Shown piece after piece: positions 45,976-57,638 of a stretch of 64,000 bases of DNA (its first letter is position 1; every line of letters begins with the position of its first letter). The notes beneath the pieces were generated by a model. That model did not search any database. It was not told the origin of the DNA and saw only the letters and a list, made by a program, of their open reading frames with translations. The translations under genes and the position numbers were made by a program. Origin of the DNA: Leptospira montravelensis (lineage in GTDB: Bacteria; Spirochaetota; Leptospiria; Leptospirales; Leptospiraceae); NCBI RefSeq assembly GCF_004770045.1, contig NZ_RQFO01000016.1, positions 149,501 to 213,500 of the forward strand. Direction: 5' to 3'.

Positions 45976-47070
45976 TTATTTCAGTTTTGATTGTTTACGA
46001 AATTCAGAAGGAGTTGATCCAACCGTCTCCAAAAATACACGGTTGAAGGTTGATTTAGAATTAAACCCAACGGAATCTGCTATGGAAAGTATGGATCTTT
46101 CTTCTGATTCCAATAACAAACGTTTTGCCTCATCGATCCGATATTGATTGATGTACTGGTAAAATCCAAATCCATACCGTTTGTGAAAGTATTCTGAAAG
46201 TTGTCCTGGTTTGACATCTGCCATCTCTGCTAGTTTAGAAAGACTCAAGTCTTCATCACAAAACACTTTTTCACACATCAATTCATACAATCTTTGGTCA
46301 ATGGTTTCTAACTGGACTGAAACTAATTTGGATTTCTCGTATTTGTTTCTTTGGATGTTATCTCGTACATCAGAAACAAATGGTGCCCAAAGTTCACGAG
46401 TAAAAAAATAGAAGTACATAAGAACTGGCAATAGATAGGCACTGAGTTTACGAAAAAAAGGAATTTGAAAAGTAAACCCAATACTGCCGAGCAATAAATC
46501 GATCCAAATCAGAAGGATAAAAATTAATGAATAAATGGCTTTCTTCGTAAAAAATACAGACAACCTAACGTTTGGAATCCATTCCTTGGCTAAAAATATT
46601 CCTACAGATAACAAAATAGAAATTTTAATTCCAAAATTTAATCCAACAATAACCGATCCATATTCCGTTTTGCCAAGTTGATCCAAAATTTCCAACTGTT
46701 GCGTATTGGAATCTAGATAAAATGGAATTAAAAAAATAACAGATAAAAAGGCAGGAACAAAATGAAAAATTTTGATATGGATTGTTTTTTCTAAAAACAT
46801 ATATTCCAAATACAAATAAAGTAATGTTGAAGAAAGAAATACAAAGGGAATATGAACTAAAGCAATGGAAGGAAGGTATTGAAAAAACCCAGTGAACATA
46901 AAAGCTCCAGTGAGTAACCAAAGCCCTGTTGAAAACAAAATAAAAGACCAAACAAATCCAGAGGCTTTTCTATTTTGAATTAAATTCGAAAGGGACCAGA
47001 CCAAACAAAATACCGATCCGGAACCCATCCAAAGAAACTCTAATAATAAAGTGAGAGAAGTAACCTCCAC
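45976..47070 (-). CDS. Membrane-bound AraC-family transcriptional regulator
   Basis: The 364-residue protein starts with seven hydrophobic segments (about 8-230). A cytosolic AraC-type DNA-binding domain follows (about 265-360) with two helix-turn-helix units: LSLSKLAEMADVKPGQLSEYF and RSILSIADSVGFNSKSTFNRVF. This architecture lets a membrane sensor act directly on transcription. The ligand is unknown. It lies five bases after the end of dnaE in the same direction, so it may be read through from there. A target could be the adjacent acyl-CoA ligase gene, but this is a guess. Confidence 0.9.
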   Translation of the reverse strand: MEVTSLTLLLEFLWMGSGSVFCLVWSLSNLIQNRKASGFVWSFILFSTGLWLLTGAFMFTGFFQYLPSIALVHIPFVFLSSTLLYLYLEYMFLEKTIHIKIFHFVPAFLSVIFLIPFYLDSNTQQLEILDQLGKTEYGSVIVGLNFGIKISILLSVGIFLAKEWIPNVRLSVFFTKKAIYSLIFILLIWIDLLLGSIGFTFQIPFFRKLSAYLLPVLMYFYFFTRELWAPFVSDVRDNIQRNKYEKSKLVSVQLETIDQRLYELMCEKVFCDEDLSLSKLAEMADVKPGQLSEYFHKRYGFGFYQYINQYRIDEAKRLLLESEERSILSIADSVGFNSKSTFNRVFLETVGSTPSEFRKQSKLK

Positions 47071-47075
47071 AAACT

Positions 47076-50000
47076 TTATCCAAAAACTCTTACTTCTTCA
47101 CCAACAGTATAACGAACCATTCCTTTCCCAAGAATATCGGTTAACATCTTCATAAGGTCAGGAGTAATATCAATGGAGAAATGGTCGTGAGCTCGAATAA
47201 CTTTTTTTTCGTCACCATTTCCAACCAAATGAAAGAACACAGAAGAAGCACCTCTATGTACGGAGAGAACATCTTGTAATTTCAAAATGACATCTCTATT
47301 TTTTTCTTCCATCATGTTAATTGTTAAATGGAGAGTTTTCTCCATTTTCTTTTCGATGGTAACGGAATTTAATTCTTCGAGTTTATTAACAATTATCTGA
47401 CCTTTTAACTCTGATTCGTCGGCATCCAGGCGCTCCAATATTCCACGAATGAATACCGTGTTGTCTTCTGTGAATAAATGTTTAAATTCGGCATAAGTTT
47501 TAGGGAAGGCAACACATTCGATTTCCCCTGTTTGATCCTCTAACATAAAGTTTACAAACTCTTCTTTTTTCTTGGTGAGTTTGACTACTTTTTTGGAAAG
47601 AACTCCCGCAATCTCAACTTTCGATTTGGGTCGAACCTCTTCTAAGTTTTCGATGGTAGTAGGTTTTAATGTTTTTAATTGTTCTGTAAATTTATCTAGT
47701 GGGTGGCCGGAAAGATAAAGTCCCGTAGTTTCTTTTTCTCGCTTTAGTAATTCATCGCCATTCCATTCAATTCCATCTTTGGGTAAGTTGAGATTTTCTT
47801 CTCCACCACCGTTTGCGCCACCAAACAAAGAAAACTGACCTTCTTTTTCTTCCGCCTGTTTTTTGTTAGCGTAACTTAAAATCATATCCGTTGATTCGAA
47901 AATGGTTTTTCTTGTATAACCAAAGGAATCAAAGGCTCCTCCTTGTGCGAGGGACTCTAAAACTTTTTTGTTAGCAAGCCTTGTGTCTAATTTTTTGGTG
48001 AAGTCACTTAGTTGCTTGTAACCGCCGTTAGCATTTCGATTGGTTATTATGTTTTCAGCAGCAAGTTCCCCTACACCTTTGATGGAAGAAAGACCAAACC
48101 TTACTGTTTTATCATCAGTAATTTCAAATGAAATTCCTGATTCTTTGACATCGGGTCCTAAAATGCGAATTCCCATTTCCTTTGCATTATTGATGTATTT
48201 AACAACATCGGTAATTTTAGAATGGTCTCCTGATAATAATGCAGTTAAGTATTCAATGGAATAATTAGCTTTTAAATAAGCGGTTTGATAAGTGACAAAG
48301 GCATAAGCAACAGAGTGTGATTTATTAAAACCATACTCACCGAATTTTTCTAACTGTTCAAAAAGTTCTATTGCAAGTTTTTCGTTAATCTTTTTTTCGA
48401 TCGCACCTTTCACAAACTTCTCTTTCAAAGCAGGAAGTTTTGATTTGTCCTTTTTGGCCATCGCCTTACGAAGAACATCCGAGTCTCCCACTGAATATCC
48501 ACCCATGATTCGTGATATACCCATCACCTGCTCTTGGTAAACAACTACTCCGTAGGTTTCACCCAAAACTTCTGCTAAACTTTCATGAGGGAAAACAACT
48601 TTCTTTTTGCCGTTTTTACGATCTAAATAATCATCCAACATCCCCGAACCCATTGGACCAGGTCGATATAACGCAAGCAAGGCGGCAATCTCTTCAAATT
48701 TCTGCACTTGTGCCTTAGCGAAAAGATCACGAATGCCTGACGACGAATCTAACTGGAATATACCTAGAACATTTGCTTTTCGTAACAAACTAAAGGTGGC
48801 AGGATCATCTAAAGGGATTTTATCTAAATCAAGTAAAACACCATGACGTTTTTGAATGAGTTTGGTGGCATGATGGATGGTAGTTAAGTTTTTTAAACCT
48901 AAGATATCCATCTTGATTAATCCCACTTGTTCCGACATATTTTTGTCGTATTGTGTGACTATGGAACGACCATCTCTACCAGGTTCACTCACCGTAGACA
49001 AAGGAACAATTTCTTCTAACGCCGTTGGAGCAATGACAACACCTGCAGCGTGCCTTCCCACCTGACGGTAGTTACCTTCCAACTTCTGTGCAATATAAAA
49101 TACTTTTTTGTTTAAATCGGATTTTTCGGCAATGTCACGAAGGTCTTTGGATGTATCTACTGCTTCTTGAATGGTAATTCCCAATTTTTTGGGAAAGAGT
49201 TTACTCATTTCGTTCACTTCCGAAAACGGAACATTGAAGACACGTGCAACGTCTTTAATGGCAGCTTTTGCAGCTAACGATCCAAAGGTAATGATTTGTC
49301 CAACGCGGTCTTCGCCATACCTATGTTTGATGTAATTAATTACTTCTTCCCGTCTTTCTACGCAAAAATCCGTATCGATATCGGGCATATCCTTTCTGTC
49401 AGGATTAAGAAACCTTTCAAAAAGTAAGTTATAACGAATGGGATCCACATTTGTAATCCCAAGTGCATAAGCAATGATGGATCCAGCTGCGGAACCTCGT
49501 CCCGGACCGACAGGAATTCCTGCTTTTCTAGCAAAGTTTATATAATCCTGAACAATGAGAAAGTATCCAGCAAAATGCATATTTCGAATGGTTTGCATTT
49601 CATATTCGGTTCTTTCTCGCACAACAGGCGTTATCTCGTGATACTTTTCTTTGATACCTTCCCAAACCAATTTTTCCAAATAACTATCTGTATCAAAACC
49701 AGCAGGAACTTCAAAAGGAGGTAATAAAGGATTTCCAAATTGGAAATTGAGAGAACATTTATCTCGAATGGCTAAAGTATTATAAAAGGCATCGGTATGA
49801 TCAGGGAAAAGGCCCATCATTTCTGCGGGAGATTTTACATAAAAATTTTCATTAAATCCAAAACGCATTTCATCATCGATATTCTTACGCATACCGATGC
49901 GAAGTAAGATGTCTTGCGCCTCTCTATCGTCTTTTGTTAAAAAGTGTGAGTCATTGGTTAGAACAAGTGGAATACCTGTTCGTTTAGAAAATCCCATCAC

Positions 50001-50573
50001 AGCCTCAGCAACAATTCGTTGTTCAGGAATTCCGTGATCTTGGATTTCTAAATAAAAATCTTCTTTGCGAAAGATTTCATGTAATTTACCAGCTAACGCA
50101 TACGCTTTATCTTCTTTTCCTTCTAAAATCTTTCGGTTCACTTCTCCCGCAAGACAAGCGGTCAAACAAACAAGTCCCTCGCTATGACGTTCTAACAAAT
50201 CATAATCAATTCTAGGCTTGCGATAAAACCCTTCCGTAAAGGATCGGCTTGCAAGTTTGATAATATTTTGATAACCTATTTCGTTTTTACAAAGTAAAAT
50301 AATGTGGTAAGCACCGCCGTCCGCAATTTCATCTAATTCTGTTTCGGCACTTCGCGAAGGTGTTACATAAAATTCGCACCCAATGATAGGTTTGACTTCA
50401 TGTTTGACAGCTTCTTTGTAAAATTCTATGGCACCATACATGTTTCCGTGATCGGTAATGGCGACGGAACTCATACCTAATTCCTTCACACGTTTCATCA
50501 GGTCGCTGATCCGTATGGCTCCGTCGAGCATGGAATAGGTAGTATGCAAATGAAGGTGGGCGAAATCTTGCAT
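47076..50573 (-). CDS. dnaE: DNA polymerase III alpha subunit DnaE
   Basis: The replicative polymerase subunit has 1165 residues from the ATG at 50573 ([15 protein letters not shown]). Domains in order: an N-terminal PHP domain with [13 protein letters not shown] and [12 protein letters not shown], the polymerase palm with [12 protein letters not shown] and [12 protein letters not shown], the fingers region with [15 protein letters not shown], tandem helix-hairpin-helix, and an OB domain with [13 protein letters not shown]. No intein is visible. A 94-codon in-frame extension is rejected because its sequence is not conserved-looking. It is divergent from cobT across about 160 bases. Confidence 0.97.
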   Translation of the reverse strand: MQDFAHLHLHTTYSMLDGAIRISDLMKRVKELGMSSVAITDHGNMYGAIEFYKEAVKHEVKPIIGCEFYVTPSRSAETELDEIADGGAYHIILLCKNEIGYQNIIKLASRSFTEGFYRKPRIDYDLLERHSEGLVCLTACLAGEVNRKILEGKEDKAYALAGKLHEIFRKEDFYLEIQDHGIPEQRIVAEAVMGFSKRTGIPLVLTNDSHFLTKDDREAQDILLRIGMRKNIDDEMRFGFNENFYVKSPAEMMGLFPDHTDAFYNTLAIRDKCSLNFQFGNPLLPPFEVPAGFDTDSYLEKLVWEGIKEKYHEITPVVRERTEYEMQTIRNMHFAGYFLIVQDYINFARKAGIPVGPGRGSAAGSIIAYALGITNVDPIRYNLLFERFLNPDRKDMPDIDTDFCVERREEVINYIKHRYGEDRVGQIITFGSLAAKAAIKDVARVFNVPFSEVNEMSKLFPKKLGITIQEAVDTSKDLRDIAEKSDLNKKVFYIAQKLEGNYRQVGRHAAGVVIAPTALEEIVPLSTVSEPGRDGRSIVTQYDKNMSEQVGLIKMDILGLKNLTTIHHATKLIQKRHGVLLDLDKIPLDDPATFSLLRKANVLGIFQLDSSSGIRDLFAKAQVQKFEEIAALLALYRPGPMGSGMLDDYLDRKNGKKKVVFPHESLAEVLGETYGVVVYQEQVMGISRIMGGYSVGDSDVLRKAMAKKDKSKLPALKEKFVKGAIEKKINEKLAIELFEQLEKFGEYGFNKSHSVAYAFVTYQTAYLKANYSIEYLTALLSGDHSKITDVVKYINNAKEMGIRILGPDVKESGISFEITDDKTVRFGLSSIKGVGELAAENIITNRNANGGYKQLSDFTKKLDTRLANKKVLESLAQGGAFDSFGYTRKTIFESTDMILSYANKKQAEEKEGQFSLFGGANGGGEENLNLPKDGIEWNGDELLKREKETTGLYLSGHPLDKFTEQLKTLKPTTIENLEEVRPKSKVEIAGVLSKKVVKLTKKKEEFVNFMLEDQTGEIECVAFPKTYAEFKHLFTEDNTVFIRGILERLDADESELKGQIIVNKLEELNSVTIEKKMEKTLHLTINMMEEKNRDVILKLQDVLSVHRGASSVFFHLVGNGDEKKVIRAHDHFSIDITPDLMKMLTDILGKGMVRYTVGEEVRVFG

Positions 50574-50733
50574 GGCTTGGTGACATAGTAATGCCAATGG
50601 GTTCGTACGTAAAGCGCCCCAAGGGAAGGGTTTCGGATTTTTTTCGGCCCAAATAGCCAATTCCCAAACCTCCCTGTCCCTTCCAAGCCCAAAAACGATG
50701 GAAGCTGGTACTGGTTCGTTAAGGATGGTTTTG

Positions 50734-51792
50734 ATTATGTCCCCATTTTCCCTACCTACCATTTCTCCCGTAACTGATGTTTTGCGAAATTCGATTCGTA
50801 GTAAAATAGACAATAAAACAAAACCCTTGGGTTCCTTGGGAGATTTGGAGGCCATCGCGACGCAATTGGCTGAAATTCAAAATACCCTTTCCCCTGAGTT
50901 AAAAAATCCCAAACTCATTTTATTTGCAGGAGATCATGGGATTACGGATGAACCTGTTTCTCTCTATCCAAAAGATGTCACTTGGCAAATGGTGTTGAAT
51001 TTTTTATCAGGTGGGGCCTGTGCTAATGTTTTTGCAAAACATAGCCATATCGAGGTAGAAGTAGTCGATGCTGGAGTGGACCATGATTGGGAAGAAGTTA
51101 GCGCAAAACCTATCGAAAGAAAAATCAGAAAAGGCACATCCAACTTTTTAAAACAGTCTGCAATGTCATTGGATGAGGCAAAAGAAACCATATTAAGTGG
51201 AATCAACCTCCTCTCTGAAGATAGATACTCTTCAACGAATATATTTTTGTTCGGCGAAATGGGGATTGGTAATACATCGGCGGCATCTCTTATTCTCTCT
51301 CATCTAACAGGGATTCCACTGAAAAAACTGGTGGGACGAGGAACCGGACTTAACAATAGCGGGAAGGAAAACAAATTTAAAATTCTGAGCGAAGCCTACG
51401 AGAGAACTGGAAAATTAAATGATCCATTAGACGTTCTTTCCGAATTTGGTGGATTCGAAATTGGAATGATGGCAGGTGCAATGGTTGGAGCCGCCGCACA
51501 AAGAAAAATCTTTGTTGTAGATGGTTTTATTGCAACAGCGGCATACGCAATCGCATTTGCACTCAATCCTTCCGTAAAAAGTTACGCTATTTTTTCGCAC
51601 CTATCAGAAGAAGAAGGCCATACTGTCATTTTAGAACATTGGAAAGTAAGACCACTCCTTCGACTCAACCTTCGACTAGGAGAAGGTAGTGGTGCCCTTG
51701 CCGCTTATCCTCTGATTGAACTAAGTGTTAAGTTTTTAAATGAAATGGCATCCTTTGCTGATGCTGGTGTAAGCAATTCAGATTCAAAATAA
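50734..51792 (+). CDS. cobT: Nicotinate-nucleotide--dimethylbenzimidazole phosphoribosyltransferase
   Basis: CobT makes alpha-ribazole phosphate, the activated lower ligand for cobalamin. The 352-residue protein has the family's [12 protein letters not shown] near residue 30, [11 protein letters not shown], the [12 protein letters not shown] segment and [10 protein letters not shown], and a C-terminal acidic element EGSGA with the catalytic Glu region. The start at 50734 is a choice among several in-frame ATGs; AGGA lies 11 bases upstream. It heads the cobT-cobS-cobC operon. No cobalamin riboswitch is visible upstream. Confidence 0.93.
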   Translation: MMSPFSLPTISPVTDVLRNSIRSKIDNKTKPLGSLGDLEAIATQLAEIQNTLSPELKNPKLILFAGDHGITDEPVSLYPKDVTWQMVLNFLSGGACANVFAKHSHIEVEVVDAGVDHDWEEVSAKPIERKIRKGTSNFLKQSAMSLDEAKETILSGINLLSEDRYSSTNIFLFGEMGIGNTSAASLILSHLTGIPLKKLVGRGTGLNNSGKENKFKILSEAYERTGKLNDPLDVLSEFGGFEIGMMAGAMVGAAAQRKIFVVDGFIATAAYAIAFALNPSVKSYAIFSHLSEEEGHTVILEHWKVRPLLRLNLRLGEGSGALAAYPLIELSVKFLNEMASFADAGVSNSDSK

Positions 51793-51799
51793 TATTTTT

Positions 51800-52621
51800 A
51801 TGCATTGGATGATAACAGAAATTCGCCTATTCTTCGTTTGTTTATCATTTCTATCTAGAATACCTTCTCCAAAATGGATAGGTTTTCAAGAAGAATGGTT
51901 ACATAAATCGATTAAATATTCCCCCACTGTAGGAGTTTTATTGGGATTTTTACAATGGAGTATTTTTACAATTTTCCAAATGTTTTTGGGCACTGGGATT
52001 GCTTTTATCATTTCCCTTGGTTTTTTGCTGATTATAACTGGCGCCTTTCATGAAGATGGATTTTCTGATTTTTGTGATGGGATTGGTGGAGGTTGGAAAA
52101 GAGAAGATATCCTTAGAATTATGAAGGATAGTAGGGTTGGAAGTTTTGGTGCTGCCGGAATTTCCCTTTTATTGATACTTAAAATATTTGCTGGCTTCGA
52201 TTCGCTGAAAACTACAGGATTTGTATGGCACCAGATTTCTCTTGAAAGAACAATCCAACAAACCCCTGTTTTGCTCTACTTTCTTTCCGCACATAGTTTT
52301 AGTCGTTTTATTTCTGTATTAACGATGAAACTACTTCCTTATGCAAAGGAGGAAGGATATGCAAAACCAATGGCAAAGGAAATCACCTGGCCCCAAACTC
52401 TATTTGCCAGTTTGGCAGGTCTCAGCCCATTTGTTTTTTTTGTTTACTTACATCCAAAATTTTCACTTAGTTTGGTATTCATTGTTCCCAGTTTTTATTA
52501 TATGTATTCCCTGATGAAACGTTGGATCAGTGGATTTACTGGTGATTGTTTGGGAGCCGTCCAACAAGTAGTAGAAACTTGTCTTTGGATTTCAGGAGTG
52601 TTTGTATGGACCTCTATTTAA
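51800..52621 (+). CDS. cobS: Adenosylcobinamide-GDP ribazoletransferase (cobalamin synthase)
   Basis: CobS joins adenosylcobinamide-GDP with alpha-ribazole to give cobalamin, in the inner membrane. The 273-residue protein has about six hydrophobic helices and the family hallmarks [11 protein letters not shown] at the N-terminus and [19 protein letters not shown] with [10 protein letters not shown], which bind Mg and GDP. The C-terminal [14 protein letters not shown] is also characteristic. It lies seven bases after cobT, and its last 16 bases overlap cobC. No clear Shine-Dalgarno site precedes it, so coupling is likely. Confidence 0.93.
   Translation: MHWMITEIRLFFVCLSFLSRIPSPKWIGFQEEWLHKSIKYSPTVGVLLGFLQWSIFTIFQMFLGTGIAFIISLGFLLIITGAFHEDGFSDFCDGIGGGWKREDILRIMKDSRVGSFGAAGISLLLILKIFAGFDSLKTTGFVWHQISLERTIQQTPVLLYFLSAHSFSRFISVLTMKLLPYAKEEGYAKPMAKEITWPQTLFASLAGLSPFVFFVYLHPKFSLSLVFIVPSFYYMYSLMKRWISGFTGDCLGAVQQVVETCLWISGVFVWTSI
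52594..52598 (+). promoter_or_regulatory. Shine-Dalgarno site fixing the cobC start
   Basis: AGGAG stands seven bases before the ATG at 52606, inside the cobS coding region. An upstream in-frame ATG at 52546 has no comparable site. Confidence 0.65.
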
Positions 52622-53199
52622 TTCGCCATCCGGAAACTATAGCTCCAAAAGGAACTTGTTACGGTCGTACTGACTTTCCACTCAAATATCCTGTGGAAGA
52701 TACGGCAAATTCTACTTTTTCTTATTTACCATCCTCATTCGATCATTTCCTTTCGAGTCCAGCGCCAAGAGCACTAAAACTATCTTCTGCCTTATTATCC
52801 AAATACAACTTTGAAACGGTAAATTATAACTCAATACCAACTGACGAACGTTTGTGGGAAATGAATTTTGGAGATTGGGATGGAAAACTTTGGGAAGAAA
52901 TTCCAAGGAAAGAAACTATCCCGTGGATGAAAGACTTCGTAAATGCAAAAACACCTGGTGGGGAAGCTTTCACTGATCTTATTTTCAGGATGGATTCTTT
53001 TATCAACGATTGGAAAAGTGATGGTCCATTAAGACTAGGCTGGGAAAACACAAACAACAAATCCTTAAACTCAATGATTGTTGTTTGTCACTCAGGTCCT
53101 ATCCGAGCTGCCTTATGCAAATTTAACGGAACTCCTTACGAAGAAGCCTTTAAATCTCCTGTGGACTTTGGATCAGTCCACAAACTAAAAATTTCTTAA
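52606..53199 (+). CDS. cobC: Alpha-ribazole phosphatase-type histidine phosphatase
   Basis: The 197-residue protein is a phosphoglycerate-mutase-fold histidine phosphatase with the catalytic [19 protein letters not shown] at the N-terminus (His8) and VVCHSGP near the C-terminus. In the context of cobT and cobS it most likely removes phosphate from alpha-ribazole-5-phosphate. The GRTDFPL segment is typical for CobC. The ATG at 52606 has a good AGGAG. A hairpin terminator follows and closes the operon. Confidence 0.88.
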   Translation: MDLYLIRHPETIAPKGTCYGRTDFPLKYPVEDTANSTFSYLPSSFDHFLSSPAPRALKLSSALLSKYNFETVNYNSIPTDERLWEMNFGDWDGKLWEEIPRKETIPWMKDFVNAKTPGGEAFTDLIFRMDSFINDWKSDGPLRLGWENTNNKSLNSMIVVCHSGPIRAALCKFNGTPYEEAFKSPVDFGSVHKLKIS

Positions 53200-53211
53200 C
53201 AGAGGCCAAGT

Positions 53212-53253
53212 GGCGGATAAAACACATAAGACATTATCCGCCGTTACTTTTTT
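53212..53253 (+). terminator. Rho-independent terminator after cobC
   Basis: GGCGGATAA (53212-53220) pairs with TTATCCGCC (53234-53242), and a six-T run follows a short gap. It lies 12 bases after the cobC stop and before the convergent gatB end. Confidence 0.85.
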
Positions 53254-53265
53254 ACCTAACAAAGG

Positions 53266-54729
<1,464 letters not shown>

Positions 54730-54788
54730 GCGTTTGTAAACAGGATTTTCCTGGAAAATGAACCTGGCAATTCAATTTCCGAGGGAAA

Positions 54789-55892
54789 TCAATCGAGGGG
54801 GTCAGGAGCTGATTGCATAACCAATTTATATAGGTTTTTTTGCTCTCGAGATATGCTAATTTCACCAGTTTGGTGCAATTTTTTCGTAAACTCAGAAAGT
54901 TCTCTCACACGTGATTCGAATGCGAGTCCAATTTTTTTATCCTCTAATGCAATATGAGACAAAAGCCAATTGCGAAGGTCTTGGACCAAATGGAGTCCCG
55001 CCCTTGGGTTTCCCAATTTGAATTCGTCGTTTCTTGTTTTGATAAAATCAATAAACCGTTTATGTTGGTTCATGTGGTTAACCACATCAGTATATCTAAA
55101 ATACCGCATAATTTTATCTTCCACACCGAAATGATCTTTGGTGTATTCTATTGCTGCTGTTATGACTTTTTGAAAGGTGGCACTGGAACCATCACCTAAC
55201 TTTAAAGAATGATCTAGCTCAACTATCATTTTTAATAACCAAATGTGTTGTAAATCGATAATTGGAATTCCAGTAGTAAGATTATAAGTTTTCCATATAT
55301 TTCTTATCTCCTGAATTGTATCAATTGATTGTTCATGGAGTGAAATATGTGTTGTATCCATCTGTACAATGTTTTGATAAATCAAAAGTTGTTCTTTAGA
55401 AATTGGATATTTACCTGATTTTAAAATTTCATTACAGTAGGATTTTAAATCAAGACCACTTGCTTTAAAAAAATCAGCATAATCTGTATCATCATGTAGG
55501 ATATGTTGAAACAGCCATTTTTTAAGAATCTGCAATATTCCAAGAGCTGCCATTTGGCTATTTTTCGCTTCATAATATTTTTCGGTTAATCGTTCTACAA
55601 ACTTACGATGCCCTTGAATATGCTCTGAAAACTTTGGATAGTTAAAATGTTCAAGAATATCTTCTTCTAATGCAAAATGTTCTGCCACATAGTCCAAGGC
55701 TTTTCGAAATGAAGAATGAACATCTACCTCTGAACCTTCTTTTTCAGATTCAACAATGATTTCTTCTAATTCAAGGATGATATGTACCAACCACACATGT
55801 TGAAGATCGATGATCGGAATCCCAAGATGGAAAGGTTCACTTAACCATGTGATTCGTAAGGAATCTAGATGTGCGGAGTAATCCTTTTGCAT
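54789..55892 (-). CDS. Tandem two-domain hemerythrin-like protein
   Basis: The 367-residue protein consists of two hemerythrin domains, about residues 18-150 and 210-345, which are themselves similar: GIPIIDLQHVWLVH and GIPIIDLQHIWLLK. Each has the di-iron ligand pattern: a first His, then EHFALEED or DHFGVED, a His-x3-His in the next helix, and a closing HILHDD or HIALED. Hemerythrins bind O2 and can sense oxygen, nitric oxide or iron. No signalling domain is attached. The doubling is unusual compared with single-domain bacterial forms. It precedes gatB. Confidence 0.88.
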   Translation of the reverse strand: MQKDYSAHLDSLRITWLSEPFHLGIPIIDLQHVWLVHIILELEEIIVESEKEGSEVDVHSSFRKALDYVAEHFALEEDILEHFNYPKFSEHIQGHRKFVERLTEKYYEAKNSQMAALGILQILKKWLFQHILHDDTDYADFFKASGLDLKSYCNEILKSGKYPISKEQLLIYQNIVQMDTTHISLHEQSIDTIQEIRNIWKTYNLTTGIPIIDLQHIWLLKMIVELDHSLKLGDGSSATFQKVITAAIEYTKDHFGVEDKIMRYFRYTDVVNHMNQHKRFIDFIKTRNDEFKLGNPRAGLHLVQDLRNWLLSHIALEDKKIGLAFESRVRELSEFTKKLHQTGEISISREQKNLYKLVMQSAPDPLD

Positions 55893-56077
55893 AGTCCCAC
55901 AAAAAAGTTAACCACTTGGATGTCACGGATTTAGAATCATTTCAGAAATTGATATTTATCAGTATTTTGGAAAATAGAAGGAAACTGGTAAAAAACTACA
56001 AGTCTAGCGGATTTAATTCAAGGATGGGAGCCACTCCTAGGTAAACCCAGGAGTGTCGAAAGGTAAAGAAAAGAAAA

Positions 56078-57553
56078 CTAAACGAAAAATTTAGTAGTTA
56101 ATTTTACCATCAGTCTCACGAAACCGGAGTAAGGTGGATACATCAATTTTGCAATCGATGCCTTAGGAGTTTGTAAAACAGATCTTTCATGGGAGAAAGT
56201 TTTAAAACCAAAAAGTCCGTGGTAACTACCATGACCAGAATGATTCACTCCACCAAATGGAAGATTTGAATTCACCAAATGTAGAATCACATCATTGATA
56301 ACAGCTCCACCTGAACTTGTTCTTTTAAGAACATACCTGGATGTGCTTCGTTTTTTAGTAAAAATATACAAAGCAAGTGGTTTTGGTCTCTCGTTGATGA
56401 TATGGATGGCTTCGTCCAAAGTTTTGTAAGTGATGATTGGAAGGAGAGGTCCAAAAATTTCATCTTCCATAATACGAGCGTCAAGAGTTACGTTTGTCAG
56501 GATGGTTGGAGAAATAAAATTATCAGAACTTCTTACTTCTCCACCATATGCAATTTTTGCACCTTTCTTCACCGCATCTTCCATATAAGAAGAAACTCTT
56601 CCAAAGTTTTTGGCGTTCACGATACGGCAAAAGTCTGGACTTGCAGTAAAATTTTCAGGTTTAGACTTAAAAAAACTTTCAGTGGTTTCTTTTGCATATT
56701 TTACAAACTCTTCCACTTTGGATTCGGGAATTAAGAGATAATCGGGAGCCACACATGTTTGCCCTGCGTTTAAAAATTTTCCCCACATAATTCTTTCTGC
56801 AGCCACTTTTAAGTCAGCATCTTCTGCAACGATTGAAGGAGACTTTCCACCTAACTCCAATGTTACGCTGGTAAGATTTTTTGCAGCGGCTGTCATTACA
56901 ATTTTACCGACCGGAGTTGAACCAGTAAAGAATATATGGTCAAAAGGAACTTCTAGCAATGCAGTTGCAACAGATACATCACCTTCAAAAACGGCAACTT
57001 CATCTTCTGCAAATACTTCACTTAACATTGCTTTGATGACATCTGCTGTATGTGGTGTAAACTCAGAAGGTTTCATCATGATTGTGTTTCCAGCAGCAAT
57101 TGCAGCAGCCAGTGGGGCAATGGCAAGGTGGAACGGATAATTCCAAGGAGCTATGATGAGACAAACTCCTTTCGGTTCATAAACGATACGGCTAGAGGCA
57201 CCAAGTAAAGTGGGAGGTGTCATTACGTTTTTTGGACGCATCCAATGTTTTACATGGCGAATGGCATCATTGATCTCCGCAATGGTTGGCAATATTTCAG
57301 TGATGTCCACTTCTCCTGCAGATTTTCTGAAATCAGAATGCAGTGCTGTTTGAATTTCTTTTTGGTATTTGAGGACTGCGTTTTTTAGTTTTTTTAATTT
57401 GAGAATTCGTGTTTTGAAATTGGATAAACGAAGTTCCAATGCCTTTTTCTTTTGCGCTTGGAAAATACGATCAATATCAGAGGGAGTAAAACTTTTGGTT
57501 TGGATCACAGCCTTTCCAGAATTTGAGGTTTGTGAGAGGGTGGCTTGGGTCAT
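56078..57553 (-). CDS. NAD(P)-dependent aldehyde dehydrogenase (fatty aldehyde type)
   Basis: The 491-residue enzyme oxidises aldehydes to acids. Visible are the cofactor region [19 protein letters not shown], the [11 protein letters not shown] turn, the Glu motif [11 protein letters not shown] and the catalytic Cys in [13 protein letters not shown], then the C-terminal [21 protein letters not shown]. The last 30 residues are hydrophobic and may associate with a membrane, as in fatty aldehyde dehydrogenases. A weak inverted repeat (56032-56055) follows the gene. It is separated from the hemerythrin gene by 185 bases that hold no coding frame. Confidence 0.93.
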   Translation of the reverse strand: MTQATLSQTSNSGKAVIQTKSFTPSDIDRIFQAQKKKALELRLSNFKTRILKLKKLKNAVLKYQKEIQTALHSDFRKSAGEVDITEILPTIAEINDAIRHVKHWMRPKNVMTPPTLLGASSRIVYEPKGVCLIIAPWNYPFHLAIAPLAAAIAAGNTIMMKPSEFTPHTADVIKAMLSEVFAEDEVAVFEGDVSVATALLEVPFDHIFFTGSTPVGKIVMTAAAKNLTSVTLELGGKSPSIVAEDADLKVAAERIMWGKFLNAGQTCVAPDYLLIPESKVEEFVKYAKETTESFFKSKPENFTASPDFCRIVNAKNFGRVSSYMEDAVKKGAKIAYGGEVRSSDNFISPTILTNVTLDARIMEDEIFGPLLPIITYKTLDEAIHIINERPKPLALYIFTKKRSTSRYVLKRTSSGGAVINDVILHLVNSNLPFGGVNHSGHGSYHGLFGFKTFSHERSVLQTPKASIAKLMYPPYSGFVRLMVKLTTKFFV

Positions 57554-57638
57554 GGGAATCTCCGTATTACTGACTCTCGTTCATTTACAGAGGAAGTTCA
57601 AGAACTTTTTCAGAAATCGGGGCGAATCTATGTCTTTT

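Noticed and set aside
50574..50733. A cobalamin riboswitch upstream of cobT
   Set aside because: I looked for the conserved B12-box and related elements in the gap and did not find them. The region holds only short G/C-rich patches.
50574..50855. A 94-codon N-terminal extension of DnaE
   Set aside because: It has no family similarity and would overlap the divergent cobT start region. The ATG at 50573 gives the conserved DnaE start.
56032..56055. A terminator downstream of the aldehyde dehydrogenase gene
   Set aside because: The stem has seven clean pairs and a mismatch, and no T-rich tract follows on the minus strand, so it is too weak to list as a feature.
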